Shown: positions 1 through 14,300, counted from the stretch's first letter. The stretch is 64,000 bases of DNA from Channallabes apus (GCA_030522415.1 CM060118.1:27057151-27121150); one strand, 5' to 3'. Notes: generated by a model from the sequence alone, not told the origin. Numbers and translations: made by a program.

Positions 1-459
1 AGCATTTAATTTACTTATTTGTAAGACTTTCTTTCATACTCACATGCTTATTTAAATACTGTATGTTTTCTTATATAAATGTAACCACAGCGTTTCAGGT
101 GCAATAATGTGAAAAGGGAGAAAGCACTCTAGACAACTAAAGAACTGAAGACACCACAGCAGATACATAAAAAAAACGCTAGATGGCGTTATTTGTTCTC
201 TTTGTTACTGATACTGATTTTAAAAGTCAAATAAGTTTCAAATAAATTTATATATTTCTTAGTTAATCTTTGACTCTGTTTATTTGTGCACTTTTTCTCT
301 TTTATTCATTTGTCTGGTATATATTTTTCATCCATTAAGTAACATATTAGGATCATTTTCCTGAAATAAAGATCTAAGAAATGACTTGCTCCAGTCAGGT
401 ATTCAGAGGTTTAGTCAGATTTATTTATTTAGCTTCTTTCTTTACAAGTTCAACATCAA

Positions 460-720
460 TGTTTACAAGTTCACCATGGCAACCCAGCTGAGCACCTTCT
501 GGAGTTTTCCAAATTACAGCTGTAGAGTATGGAGTTTGCATGTTCTTGGAGGTTTTCCTTCAGGTACTCCGGTTAATACATAGTTGATTGGTATTCTCAA
601 ATTGCCCGTAGTATGTGATTGTGTGGGCTTGTGCCCTGTGACATATTGGCACTCTGACTTGTCCCTGGGATAGACTCCAGATCCCATGTAACCCTATAAA
701 GATAACAGATGGATCGATTT
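460..720 (-). repeat. Fragment of a common fish interspersed repeat
   Basis: The stretch contains degraded forms of phrases such as 'tggagtttgcatgttct', 'tcaaattgcccgtagtatg' and 'gggatagactccagatcc'. These are the complement-strand version of the family seen at 25490-25800, 35705-35870, 46310-46480 and 53890-54080. It is non-coding. The family name is not assigned; it is one of the short dispersed repeats found near-universally in teleost genomes. Confidence 0.5.
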
Positions 721-1289
721 TATGCTTTCTAAAAGTGGATATATGAGCACTTATAGTTTATATATATACATATACATTTAAAGTTTATATATAAACTATA
801 ACAATTTTAAACGAATGAAGAGAGACATCTGCCATACCTTTTGCATATGTCCAGTGCTCTTTATCTAGTGACCTCTGAGTACTCATTTGTACTTTTTTTT
901 GTAGAATGACCCATAAGATGTTTAAGAAGAGAAGCATATAACCTAGATCATGTGTGTATCTAATGATGCATAAATACTCTGTATATGCCTTCTGTATATG
1001 TTCATGTCATCAAATTGTTTTGTCTTAGTAAAACCTTATAAAACACACACATTGTGCTTAGTCTTTGTTTAGCATATCATGGGCAGGGTTTATGTGGCAG
1101 TGGAGACACAAAAGCGGTCATCACCTTAAAAAAGGTGTAACAGAGAGATGATGAAAAAAAATGAGAATAATTTTAGAAGAACGCCCCACTGCTGCCTTCA
1201 TTGCAAAATACACAATGTTGACAAAAAAACGTATTTGGCGAAACCTGCAATGACATTGTATCCAAAAAAAAAAAAAGTACTTTAAAAAT

Positions 1290-1500
1290 ACATATACTTT
1301 AATACGGAGTTGGTCACCACTTTGCAGCTAAAACATCTTCAACTCTTCTTGGAAGTCTGTCCACAAGATTTTGGAGTGTTTTATGGGGATCTTGTGCCTG
1401 TTCAATGCGGTCAGGCACTGATGATGGTCGAGAAGGCCTAGCTTGCAATCTCCGGGACAGCCTGGGAGACACACCCTGAATATCCCTAACCCCAACTAAA
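1290..1500. mobile_element. MITE fragment, 'ggagttggtcacc' family
   Basis: Text such as 'ggagttggtcaccac...tttgcagctaaaac', 'cttcaactcttcttggaag' and 'ggtcaggcactgatgatgg' belongs to a well-known non-autonomous DNA element of fish. Intact copies of that element end in the termini seen at 19484-19840. Only an internal piece is present. The family assignment is from memory of the repeat. Confidence 0.55.
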
Positions 1501-1734
1501 TACAATGTAACATCACTATTGTTCACCTGATAGTTTTTGTTGTTGTTAATATTGGTGCTGTTGTTTTTGTTATTGTTTACCTACTATGTTTTCTATCATA
1601 TTCAATGTTTATATATGTTTATAAGTGCAGAAAGATGTATTAATAATGTCATCAATCTTCTATAATTACTTTGGCAACAAAAACCAACATATGTTTGTAA
1701 CATTCATGCTAATAACATTCATGCTAACCTGAGA

Positions 1735-2037
1735 GAGAGAGAGAGAGCCCAGTGTTAACTGAGGTGTAGAGTAGGGAGGAGGAGGAGGAGGAGGAGCAGA
1801 GAAGAAGAGAAGCAGCGCCACACAGAACCGAGGACTTTCACACACACACTCGGTCCAAACACTACAACACGACGGGTTTACACGCGGAAAACGGTTCAAA
1901 AGGCGCTAAATACCCGAGGCTTAGACTTTACCCCAGTGCTGCTCGGCGTCCTCTCTGCTGCTGCTGCTGCTGTTTTAAGATTTACGGGTGAAAAGGTGGG
2001 AAAAAACCGTCTACTGTACATCACCGAGATGGACAAG
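1735..2037 (+). promoter_or_regulatory. tmem150a: tmem150a promoter-proximal region and 5' UTR exon 1
   Basis: A purine-rich GA/GGA tract (1731-1797) is followed by a locally CpG-containing, more GC-rich stretch. This ends in a clean splice donor, GACAAG|GTAAGAG, at 2037/2038. The exon carries a CTG repeat and an ATG at 2029 that opens a short upstream ORF. No convincing TATA box is visible. The start of transcription is not defined by the sequence alone, so the left edge is approximate. Confidence 0.6.
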
Positions 2038-2299
2038 GTAAGAGAATGAAATTACACAGCACACACACTTCTCTTGTATTTCTTCGATGTATTTTGAAAA
2101 GTGTATATTTTCGAACTTGTCTTGTCTCGTGCCTGTAAGTGAAATTCAGAGATTTTCCTGTAGCGCGAGCGCACTGCGCGCAGACGTGCTGGAAGAAGCT
2201 GGACGAGTCCCGTGTTTCTCCTCCGTGTTCAGTGTAATGAACTCTTTACCTCGCGCTCCACAGGTTGTGGTCTCGGTGATGAACACCGCCATGAAGTGA
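2029..2299 (+). CDS. Spliced upstream ORF of tmem150a (14 codons)
   Basis: The ATG at 2029 in exon 1 reads three codons (M-D-K) to the donor at 2037. It then continues in exon 2 (from 2264) for eleven more codons to a TGA at 2297-2299. The main tmem150a ATG lies 55 nt further on. The peptide would be 14 residues, MDKVVVSVMNTAMK. The arrangement is that of a translated leader that could damp translation of the main frame. Whether it is translated is unknown, and no homologue of the peptide is recognised. Confidence 0.4.
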
Positions 2300-2425
2300 C
2301 ATGTGAGTGTTGGTGAGGAGGAGGAGGAGGAGGAGGTGCGAGGCAGAGGACACGATGGTAATGTCGGGGTGGATGATTCTGCCCATCAGCCTGCCCGTCC
2401 TCACCATCACCGGCATCTGGGTTGT
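2264..2425 (+). CDS. tmem150a: tmem150a exon 2 (start codon exon)
   Basis: The acceptor is CTCCACAG|GTTG at 2263/2264 and the donor GTTGT|GTGAGT at 2425/2426. Coding begins at 2355 and the first 91 nt are 5' UTR with a GGA repeat. It encodes the first membrane helix (WMILPISLPVLTITGIWVV) and ends in phase 2. Confidence 0.9.
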
Positions 2426-2444
2426 GTGAGTATTCTTCTGAGCT

Positions 2445-2495
<51 letters not shown>

Positions 2496-5400
2496 AGCAC
2501 TTCATTTTTCTTTCTTTTTCTTTTTTTTTTTTTTTTTCTGTGGGTGGTTAATGTCGAACCCTAACCTTGAATTAAATCTGATAGGTTCACAACCCTGTTA
2601 TTGGATATCTGTTCAAATCAAGGCAGTGTCTGCTTCCTGCTCCAACTGTTATGCGATAAATTTAATCCAAGAAGCCATTATGATTAGGTTATAAGGTAAG
2701 ATCTAGTGAGGAGTTTGTAAATGGCCTGTCAGGAAATTGATTCCCATTGAGTAATTGTAGAGTTGTGTATATGTTGGCCACCATCACTTACAAAAAGTAC
2801 GTATATCTCTGATTATTTTCTGTGTTCCATGTGTTTTGAGTGTTCCTGACACAGGAAGTTTTGTAAATTACTTTTGGATGATGAATTTTATGTAGCCCAG
2901 GGCATATCGGTTAACATTTTTAATGTGAGAGGTACTACTACTATTATTACTACTACTACTAATAATAATAATGCATTTTATTTATATAGACACCCAAATT
3001 TGCCTTCCAATTCAAACAAAAGATAAATGATAACATTGAGCAGTAAATAACATTAAAACAATAGTAAATAAAACAAAAGACAGTGTCATAATCTAAAACA
3101 TTAAAAATCAAGTGGAGATTTGAGTGCAGCCGTATCATCATGTGACATAAGCACTTCTGAATGAATAGGCCTTGAGATGAGATTTAAATGGGATAGATAA
3201 ATAATATTGTAGATATTATTATATTGTAACTTTAGAGAGAGACATCACTGTGGATAAGAACGCTGATAAAATCCCAGACTTGCAGATATTTATCTATTAA
3301 GATGCCTCGGCATTATGAGAAACAGTCTAAGAGGAAGGAGGAGATGTGTGTGCTGAAACGAATAATAGGAAACATCAGGAGTAAAAAGTTTGTGTAAAGT
3401 TGAAAGGCAACGAGATGTTATGGGTTAGGAGCTAGAGTTTCTCATCATTTGCAATGCAGATCTAGGAGGTAGGCATGACAAAGATTTCACGTCTTCTTTT
3501 AAGTTGTGATAATAGTATACAATTATCTCCCCAATGGAATACTCACTATTTACGTATACTGGATTTCTGATTGGTGCAATGGTTTCTAAATGCACTCAGG
3601 AATCCCCTGTTTCCACTCTTCCAGCAGGGCAGGGGTGGTTACATAAAACATGAGAAAAGGAGTATGACACAGAGGTGGAGCATTTACCCACACTTTCCAG
3701 AACACGTCAGCTAATTCTCATTGGCTGTCAGACCAGCTTGAAACAGAGCTTTCCACATCTCCAGTAGTGAAGGATGGCTCCCAGTAACTGTGGACTACTT
3801 GTGCTGTGCCCTAAATAGCTGCTCCCATGGCTCCTGTTGACTGGTCAAAAGACTACTGAAAACATGACGCTACAGAGCGATTTATTGAAAACCTCAGTCC
3901 TTCACCTACAGCTACAACATTCTGATTTGCTAGCTGCAGTTATTTTTCCTGTTAGCCCACCTAATGGTTTGTTTCTTAGTTTGCATAATTTAGACTTAGC
4001 TCTGTGCTATCGAAACTTCTCCATTTAGACAAAATTTCTATGTAAATGTTTCTGTTTAACATTTCTTCGGGCTTTAGATTTTAAATTTTAGCCTGCTAGG
4101 TCCACAAGCATTTAGGCTAGTCCTTAAAAGGATGGAAGACACATGACCTTATCAGGTTTGTTGTCATGACAGTGTATCTAATTATATAAGATGAATTTGT
4201 AAATTAGCTAAGCTTTACCCCTACACCCAAAGTAGCTTATTAGTTTTGTTACATGATGTAGGCTGAGGAGAAAAGTTGGGTTGATGATGTTTAAATCACA
4301 CAACTCAAGTTTTTTTTTGTATATATGTTATTACTCTATTATGTAGAAGGAAAGGGAGTCTTGAAAAAGCCACACTCTGCCATCTGCTTTCAGTACCACA
4401 GATTCTGTGGTAAATGGCTGGCCAGTGATGATAGTTTAAGCGGTGACCTGGTAATGGTTTAGTTTAGTTTAGTTAGTACTCAGTGTTTAGTTGTAGTATG
4501 GTCTGAAAGTGCATCTTACTCTGTGTAGAAACATACATACACCGCGTTCCAAATTATTATACAAATTAGATGTAAGTGTCATAAACATTAAATGTTTAGT
4601 ATTTAAATTAAACTCATGGATGATATTGTGTCTCAGGGCTCTTTGGATCACTGAAATGAATCTCAGACACGTGTGATAATTAGTTTGCCAGATAATCCCA
4701 ATTAAAGGAAAAGTACTGAAGAAGGTTGTTCCATATTATTAAGCAGGCCACAGAGTTCAAGCAATATGGGAAAGAAAAAGAATCTCTCTGCTGCCGAAAA
4801 GCGTCAAATATTGCACTGCCTTGGACAAGGTATAAAAACTTTAGATATTTCATGAAAACTTAAGCGTGATCATTGTACTGTGAAGACATTTGTTGCTGAT
4901 TCAGCGCACAAACAGGTTTGTGCACATAAAGGCAGAATGAGTGGTTTCTGCCAGACAAATTCATCGGATTAAGACAGCAGCTGCTGAAATGCCATTACAA
5001 AGCAGCAAACAGGTATTTGAAGCTGTTGGTGCCTCTGGAGTCCCGCGAACATCAAGGTGTAGGATCCTTTAAAGGCTTGCAGTTGTGCATAAACCTACTA
5101 TTCGGCCACTCAATGCTCACAAGCAGAAACGGTTGCAGTGGGCCTAGACATACATGAAGACAAGTTTTTAAACAGTCTTGTTTACTGATGAGTGTCGTGC
5201 AACCCTGAATGGTCCAGATGGATGGAGTAGTGGATGGTTGGTGGGTGGCCACCATGTCCCAACAAGGAGGTGCCGGAGTCATGTTTTGGGCGGGAATCAT
5301 GGGAAGAGAGCTGGTAGGCCGCTTTAGGGTCCCTCAAGGTGTGAAAATGACCTCTGCAAAGTATATTGACTGACCACTTTCTTCCATGGTACAAAAAGAA

Positions 5401-8400
5401 GAACCGTGCCTTCCGTAACAAAATCATATTCATGCACGACAATGCACCATCTCATGCTGCAAAGAATACCCCTGTGTCATTAGCTGCTATGGGAATAAAA
5501 GATGAGAAACTCATGGTGTGGCCACCATCCTCCCCTGACCTCAACCCCATTGAAAACCTTTGGAGGATCCTCAAGCAAAAGATCTATGAGGGTGGGAGGC
5601 GGTTTGCATCAAAACAGCAGCTCTGGGAGGCTATTCTGACATCCTGTAAAGAAATTCAAGCAGAAACTGTCCAAAAACTCCAAAGTTCAATGGATGCAAG
5701 AATTGTGAAGGTGATATCAAAGAAAGGGTCCTATGTTAAGATGTAACATGCCCTGTTAGGAAGTTTTTGATTGAAATAGCTTTTGATTTCAGTAAATATG
5801 ACCTCCTAAAGCTGCAAATTCAACAAAAGCCCATTTTCAGTTCTTTACAACTCTGTTGTGCATAATAATTTGGAACAGTGCATTTTCAGTTTTTTATTTT
5901 TGAAATAAATATTGTTATCATTAGGAAATCGGTTCAATAAAATTTTAAATATACCCTAATGGTTGAAAATCAGGGAAAGATATCATTTGCGTAATAATTT
6001 GGAACATGGTGTATATACAGTGGTGTGAAAAACTATTTGCCCCCTTCCTGATTTCTTATTCTTTTGCATGTTTGTCACACTTAAATGTTTCTGCTCATCA
6101 AACCGTTAACTATTAGTCAAAGATAACATAATTGAACACAAAATGCAGTTTTTAAATGAAGGTTTACGTTATTAAGGGAGAAAAAAAAACACCAAATCTA
6201 CATGGCCCTGTGTGAAAAAGTGATTGCCCCCCTTGTTAAAAAATAACTTAACTGTGGTTTATCACACCTGAGTTCAATTTCTGTAGTCACCCCCAGGCCT
6301 GATTACTGCCACACCTGTTTCAATCAAGAAATCGCTTAAATAGGAGCTACCTGACACAGAGAAGTAGACCAAAAGCACCTCAAAAGCTAGACATCATGCC
6401 AAGATCCAAAGAAATTCAGGAACAAATGAGAACAAAAGTAATTGAGATCTATCAGTCTGGTAAAGGTTATAAAGCCATTTCTAAAGCTTTGGGACTCCAG
6501 TGAACCACAGTGAGAGCCATTATCCACAAATGGCAAAAACATGGAACAGTGGTGAACCTTCCCAGGAGTGGCCGGCCGACCAAAATTACCCCAAGAGCGC
6601 AGAGTACGACTCATCCGAGAGGCCACAAAAGACCCCAGAACAACATCTAAAGAACTGCAGGCCTCACTTGCCTCAATTAAGGTCAGTGTTCACGACTCCA
6701 CCATAAGAAAGAGACTGGGCAAAAACGGCCTGCATGGCAGATTTCCAAGGCGCAAACCACTTTTAAGCAAAAAGAACATTAAGGCTCGTCTCAATTTTGC
6801 TAAAAAACATCTCAATGATTGCCAAGACTTTTGGGAAAATACCTTGTGGACTGACGAGACAAAAGTTGAACTTTTTGGAAGGTGCGTGTCCCGTTACATC
6901 TGGCGTAAAAGTAACACAGCATTTCAGAAAAAGAACATCATACCAACAGTAAAATATGGTGGTGGTAGTGTGATGGTCTGGGGTTGTTTTGCTGCTTCAG
7001 GACCTGGAAGGCTTGCTGTGATAGATGGAACCATGAATTCTACTGTCTACCAAAAAATCCTGAAGGAGAATGTCCGGCCATCTGTTCGTCAACTCAAGCT
7101 GAAGCGATCTTGGGTGCTGCAGCAGGACAATGACCCAAAACACACCAGCAAATCCACCTCTGAATGGCTGAAGAAAAACAAAATGAAGACTTTGGAGTGG
7201 CCTAGTCAAAGTCCTGACCTGAATCCTATTGAGATGTTGTGGCATGACCTTAATAAGGTGGTTCATGCTAGAAAACCCTCAAATAAAGCTGAATTACAAC
7301 AATTCTGCAAAGATGAGTGGGCCAAAATTCCTCCTGAGCGCTGTAAAACACTCGTTGCAAGTTATCGCAAACGCTTGATTGCAGTTATTGCTGCTAAGGG
7401 TGGCCCAACCAGTTATTAGGTTCAGGGGGCAATTACTTTTTCACACAGGGCCATGTAGATTTGGATTTTTTTTTCTCCCTAAATAATAAAACCCCTCATT
7501 TAAAAACTGCATTTTGTGTTTACTTGTGTTATCTTTGACTAATAGTTAAATGTGTTTGATGATCAGAAACATTTTGTGTGACAAACATGCAAAAGAATAA
7601 GAAATCAGGAGGGGGGCAAATAGTTTTTCACACCACTGTACATACACTATATATATAGTACATACACCTGCAAACAAACAAACGCATTGAGAGATGAAAA
7701 CAACCCTAAGTGGCATTTAACCTGCTTCTGACCCTGCCGTCTGCCACATGCAGTTGAATTGAACAAACGTAAATTATGTTCACTGGGGAATTGAGGCATG
7801 CACTGACAGCTTGGTGACAAGGACATATGCATGCATGTCCTCTATGGTGCCTGTGTTTCCTTGCAAGTCTTATGAAAGTGAGAATGTAGACGTTCAGGAG
7901 CCAAGCACTGACTGCAATCTGATGCGCTTTTGTTCACTCACTAGAGAGTCATTATGACACTGGATAGGACATTCATTGACCTTGCTGCATCAGCAAGAGA
8001 GAAGGTTTAAATATTGTGACAGTGTTGGTGAAAGGTAAAATCAGTTCAAAATCCTGGAGATGACTTACCTTTAAAAAAACACAGCAAACAAATGACTAAA
8101 ATTTTAAATACACTTAAGCACCTTTTGTGGCATTCATCTTTTATTCATGTATATTGATTGGGCAACAGCGTTACTAACACCCCTGCTTCATTAATTTGCT
8201 GTTATATCTTTTATATCAGGTATGCCATGGCCCTGTATAACCAGCATGTTTGTCCTGTGGATAACTGGTAAGAGTCTTGACCTTATGGTTCTTTTCATGT
8301 CATTACACTGCACAATTGTTTGCTGTCAAACTGCAGTGAAGTATCTGCTCCATTTATTACCCAAAATCTGTATGTTTCAGTTAACACTTTATTTACTTGA

Positions 8401-11351
8401 CATGTGTGTAAGGATGTTATCTCAGATATTGGTTACTAGAACCATGTTATTTTTTAACTAAATGTTTGGCTTCATCCAAAGTATCATTCTGCATTACAGT
8501 ATTTTTCGGCACGGCTTTCGACTATTCTGTACCCTGAATTGGCAATTTAAAAGAAATCCATAACATGAAATTTGCATAATATAGTGGTTTTTTTGTGTGT
8601 TTTTTTTTTTTTTACTGAGAATACTATAAAAATGCATTCATTCCAGCATGGTTTTGTAGCAAACAATATATGTAAGAAATGGATTGCAGATGAGTTCAAT
8701 ATGGCTCATGTAATATTTTAATCAAGACTGTTTACAATTTTGATTTTGTATTTTTCGGTGTATGTGTTTCAGGTTATATAATCAGTCATGTGAGGAAGAT
8801 TTGCCCATGCAGAGGGGACCAACGCTATGCTGTACTCTGGATAATGTGCCACTTATCAGGTCAGTCTGACACAGTCTTGATATTGTTTAAAGTTCTATCT
8901 TCTTTAAAGAAATGAGCATTAAATAAATATGTGTTGTTTATGCCATGTACAGTATATTCCATCAATTCTATATATGTTTCAGACATTCTATATCTATTAC
9001 CCATTAAATCCTACATAAAGAACAAAGTATGGATCCTAAGCGGACATGGAAGTGCAGTGGTGTTTTTGGAAGTACAATTGTTGTGCAGTGAGTGATGGAT
9101 AGTCTGTACCAGCATTGTGTTATCCCCAGTGTAGTGAATAGGAAGTTATTTGTGATCACGGGTTAGAAGGGGGCTTTACATTCTTGCATAAGGACAAGAA
9201 TTTACTTTCATCCTGGATAACATAAAGAACAATTATCACAACTATTCAAGGAGCTTTTAAGTCATAGCCGGGACTTTAGTTTTTGCAGAGTGACAGAACA
9301 GTAAATGAAAGTAAAAACGACCACTATTTCTCTGTATAATTCTCTGTACTTATCGCAGTGTTTCACTGTATGACTGGATAACATCATGTTTTCATGATCT
9401 GACTGGACGCTTCACGTCTGAAACACAGGCCTCCCAGGAACTCCTTAAATACTCAAAATTGTAGAAATGGCTTGAAATGAGGTTAGGTACGAGGGTTCAG
9501 AGTTCTGTGTACTGAGTTCCTGTACAGTGCAAGTGGTTTTGGTGAATGATTGTGTGTACAGTTCCCGTAGACAGATGTGTCTATTTCGCAAGTTGGCAGC
9601 AACTTATCTGTCATTAAAAAAAAAGGCGTTCCCATGCTGAATGTTCACAGGAACGACTGCAGTGGGCCATTGTGGACAAGATCGTCATTCACAGACGTTT
9701 GCACCATTTAAATGTCGGGTTTATTCCTTCATTCATGAAAAAAAAATTCCCAGTCTGACTTGAATGCCCTTTGTAAAATGTTACAGTTTGTGAAAATGTT
9801 ACAGTTTGTTAGAAACTTAAAAATGTGTGGTATAGGTCGTATCCTATATACATATTTTTACTCTCACCATGCATTATATATAAAACATATATATTATATA
9901 TAAAACATAACAGTTTTATTTTGTAAGATTTTTATCTAGTGTATCTTCAGTCTTTTTTTTTATGAAATTCTTTCATAAAAGGTAAACAATTGGTAACCAA
10001 TTTGCTTCATCATATTGTGGTCAGCTGTTTATGGAAAGGAAATGTGTTTGATTTTTATCTTTAAGCCATGTGTGCACTGCACTCTGCTCCAGTATGATGA
10101 CATGGTGTGATATGTTTCCACATCTTAGGGATCCTGAGTTGTTATCAAGATAACGTAATATAATTTATTGCATATCATGTACAGTCTTCACCACATTTCT
10201 GTTTTTCTTCCCTTTTCTTTATTGAGGTCTCTCTTGTTTCACTTCCTACCATAACGGTCTCATGTAACAGAAAGAAAAGTGTGCAAGATGTGAGAGAAAG
10301 TGAAGGACTTGAGAGCATGAGAGCTTGAGAGCATGAGAGCTTGAGTGAACAGGAACACAGGAATATTCTAGCATATTTGTTTAGTGCGATGCTTTCTAGC
10401 ACCTTGGTGTCACTGTTAGGGGGCTGTTACACTGCAACGAAGGCCATGAATTTTCCGCTGTTTCCAAGAAATATGAAGGAACACAAAGGGAACATTGTCA
10501 AAATGGAAAAATATGCATTTATCAAGTTCATACTACTTCCTAGACACGTCCCTGTTATGTTTTCAATGCGTCTATTATATTGTCACTAATTTACTATCAT
10601 GCGCATGATCACACCCTTATTGGGTCCGTTAAGATCGAACCGAGTTGTCCTTGTATTCCATCAGATCGCATCACACTCTTATCAGGTGCTTATCACATGA
10701 TTACTATGTTGTCACTGGGCAGGTTGGTATAAATACTGCAACATGAGCAGTGCTTTTCCTCTCAGTGATGTTGTGTGGAACCCGAACATGAAATAGACAC
10801 ACTAATAATTTTCTGCATATGTGTCTTAAATATAGTAAGCAGTAGAAGATTTAATGCAGTCTTCTACAATGTAGCATGAACCTACTAGTCTCAAGAGGTT
10901 GTCGTGAGAACTCCTGCGTTCATCCCAATGAATGCACCATCTCAATGACAGCTCAGTCAGAACAGTATCCAATATTTCCTGTCTGCACCATGCTTGTAGA
11001 ATGTAGTGTTAATTCACTATTAATTTCGTCACTGAAAATAATGATAAATATTCTTTGACGACCTTTTTTCCTGTGCCTAAGATGAGACGATGAGCCCATT
11101 TTCTTTATAGTGAACCGGAAAAGCCGATGTGTAGTAATATCAGAGGGGAAACATTGTGGGCACTTAAAAACCTGAAGAGACACATCAAGGCATACCATAA
11201 AAATCACAAGTTAGTTTTAGTGCCTCTTTGTGGTAATTATGTTATCAAATGTTAACCTAATTATGTTGTGATGTATTTTATCTTATAGTTAAACTGTTGC
11301 CAAACCCATTAAGCAGCTAATAGGTTAGCAAATGATAATGACTCATAGGAC

Positions 11352-11392
<41 letters not shown>

Positions 11393-14300
11393 AAAGTATT
11401 AAAACAATGTATAGTCCATACTTATTGATTTGTACTCAGTTGTTATGATGGTTAAAAAATAAATATAAGTAGCTCAAAGAAACAGATGAAAATTTTACAT
11501 TTTAAATGTTTAGATAATTATTTTGTGAAAAACCTTTAAAATGATTTTGGATTAAATAATAATAATATTGACTAAAACTAAACTAAAATACGTAAGGGTT
11601 CCTCTGCCATTTAATCAACTAAAACTTCAAAAATATGATAAGATTGACTAAATATGATAAAAACTAACCTGAACATTTATCCCGGACTAAGACTAAGACT
11701 AAAATTGAAAATAGCTGTCAAAATGAACATATCAGTAAAACTCCTAAGAGGTGTTAGTTATGCTGTTCACATGCTTTCATGCAATGTTAATGCTGTCATT
11801 CATACTTCCTGCATCTTGCTTCGACCACATCCTCACCTGGGTTATTTGAACATGTCTAAAAAAAATTGTGTCAAGGCAGAGCATACTATGTCCTTGCCAG
11901 TTTCTGGTGTGTTTTTGCCAAGTTGTACAAGTTCTTACTACATTCACCAAGGACATAATGGGAATATGGATCGGTGTGACGGCCCCCTTATTGTGGAGTC
12001 TGAGAGATGTTTTCTTTGGGCTTGTGACTAGTGTTAGTGTACATGGCTCTGGACCTGCTTACCAAGGGCTATCAAAACAATTTTCATCATTTAATGCAAT
12101 TATTAATGGAACTTTTTTTGTGAAAGTGCTTAGAAAAAATGCACGACATTCGTGACATATTTGCCACCCCTTTTTTCTTTTACATTGTCTCCTCTTAGTG
12201 AAAAATAAGTGTAGTGATGTTATGAATAAATTAATTTACCAAGCAACGGAAACTTTCTGTGGCGGATTTACAGATACGATTCTGTTTGCCATGCTGTGAA
12301 TTTAAATTTTTAATGTGGTCATTATGTTAATCATGAATATATTAAATATATACACACATGGATGAACTTGACTCAAATGACTCAAGATTTAGAGGAAAGC
12401 TTGGTGATACAGTAAAAGAGTGTAATTTTTTTTTTTCAAATTTACAAAATACAAATTTCAATAACTATCAATAGTTATTTCCCTCACCTTAATGTCAGTC
12501 TGGTCATTAAACGAAATATGCCAAGTTTATTGCTCAATAGCACACATATTGTTCTTTGCACTGTACAACCTTTGTTTGTGGATGTGTCAATTAAGTCTGA
12601 AGGGATACTATGTTTATGTGATGCTGTGACACAGACACTGAGCTTCAGCAATAGTTCGAGTGCCAGTAGCAGGGTGATAAGGACTTGAAATAACTTGAAA
12701 CTGACAGAAGTTATAATACATAATAATAAACGTCGACTAATGAAAATCAGACATTGCTGTTTCAATTTTGATTCAATGAAATATAAAAAAAACTAATGAA
12801 ACTGTCCTGGACAAATTAGTTGGTACCCCTAGAAAACATTGAAAATATTTCGACCATAATGACACGTTAAACTAAAGTGAAAGGGAAGGAGAGAGTCTAT
12901 GGGACGTAGCCAACCTCCCTGCACATAGACACAAGAGGAAAATGACATCAAATTGAACAGAAGGATAATATGAATGGTAACCAAAAAGCCAAGGACAACT
13001 TCCAAAGAGTTTCAAGGTCCAAAGGGACAACAGTGTTGGATCAAACCGTTCGTCACTATTTGAACAAAAGTGGACTTAATGAAAGGGGACCCTGGAGAAC
13101 TCCACTGTTGAAAGAAAATAATAAAAATCCAGACTGGAATTTGTCGGAATGCATATTGACAAGCCACAATGCTTCTGGGACAATGTCCTTTGTACAGATA
13201 AGACTAAACTGGAGTCACACCAGCTGTATGTTTACAGAAGCAAAAATAAAGTTTTCAAAGACAAGAACACCGTACCTGCCTAGAAACATAGAGGAGGCTC
13301 AGTTGAGTTCTGTGGCTGCTTTGCTGCATCTGGCACAAGGTGTTCATTAAAATCTCCAGACTATCAAGGGCATTTTGGAGTATAACATAGTGCCCAGTGA
13401 CAGAAATCTCAGTCACAGTGCATGTGTGCTCCAACAGGATAATGACTCAGTCACCCGAGCATGACAAAGAGCTGAACATTGGACTATTCTGAGCTGGTAT
13501 TCTATGAGCCCTGATAAAAAAATCCCACCAAACATCAGTGGAAAGATCTGAAACAGTCTGTGGAAGGGACATTTCAAAATTGAAACAGCTGGAGCAGTTT
13601 GCACTCGATGATTGGGCTTGTTAACAGGTGCAAAGTCCCATTGAGAGCTACAAAAATTGCTTGATTGCAGTGATTGGCTCAAAAGGTTTGCAACAAATGT
13701 TAGATTAAGAGTCTCATCATTTTTGTCCAGGGCAGATTAATTTGTTCTTTTTTAAATTATTATTCTGTTGAATCCCTGTTTGAAAGTGTTGTCTGATTTT
13801 CATGAAATTATTATTTATTATTGCTTTATTATTTATTACAATTTCCACTTAAAGGATAGATAACAAGATTCTAAGTAAATGTCCATGTGGTTAATTAGCT
13901 TATAAACTGGTTAATTAAATAAAACTGCACAAATCTATCTCTTAAACTCCTGATTTTAAGAAATGAGATTTCACTCCAAATATTGTTTATTTTATTATTC
14001 TTTAATGCTCTTTATAGAAGTTTCTTTTATGCAGAAATGTTTTCAAAAGCATCTTTTGCTTATGCCATATTTTTGCGTGTGCCGAAGATTTTTGCACAGT
14101 ACTATAAGTAAAATAGCTGTTAGGTTTTACTGAGCTTGCTGGAGAACATGAGTTCTTCTGGTAACTTTGTCACACTCACTTCTTTCTAATTTTTATGCAA
14201 ATCCCAAAAAGGTTTTTTTGCTTCCATTTGAAAACTGGTCTGTCTTGTTCTATATTTTTTTTCTTTACAACTATGCATACATTCTCCTGTAATGCTATTT

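Larger units (their letters stand above)
1..1700. other. Upstream intergenic DNA of tmem150a
   Basis: AT-rich sequence with no ORF resembling a known protein. It holds two repeat fragments, listed separately, at about 460-720 and 1290-1500. I see nothing else I can name. Confidence 0.6.
2426..8219 (+). other. tmem150a: tmem150a intron 2
   Basis: The 5.8-kb intron has a CA microsatellite at 2446-2492, a poly-T run, ACT/AAT trinucleotides near 2936-2972 and two adjacent Tc1 elements (4538-7638, listed separately). I see nothing recognisable in 3000-4500 or 7640-8200. Confidence 0.7.

Noticed and set aside
11654..12155. Overlapping 125- and 95-codon plus-strand ORFs
   Set aside because: No similarity to any family I know and located within tmem150a intron 4; likely chance.
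13413..13682. Minus-strand 89-codon ORF
   Set aside because: It is antisense to the degraded Tc1 transposase of element C.
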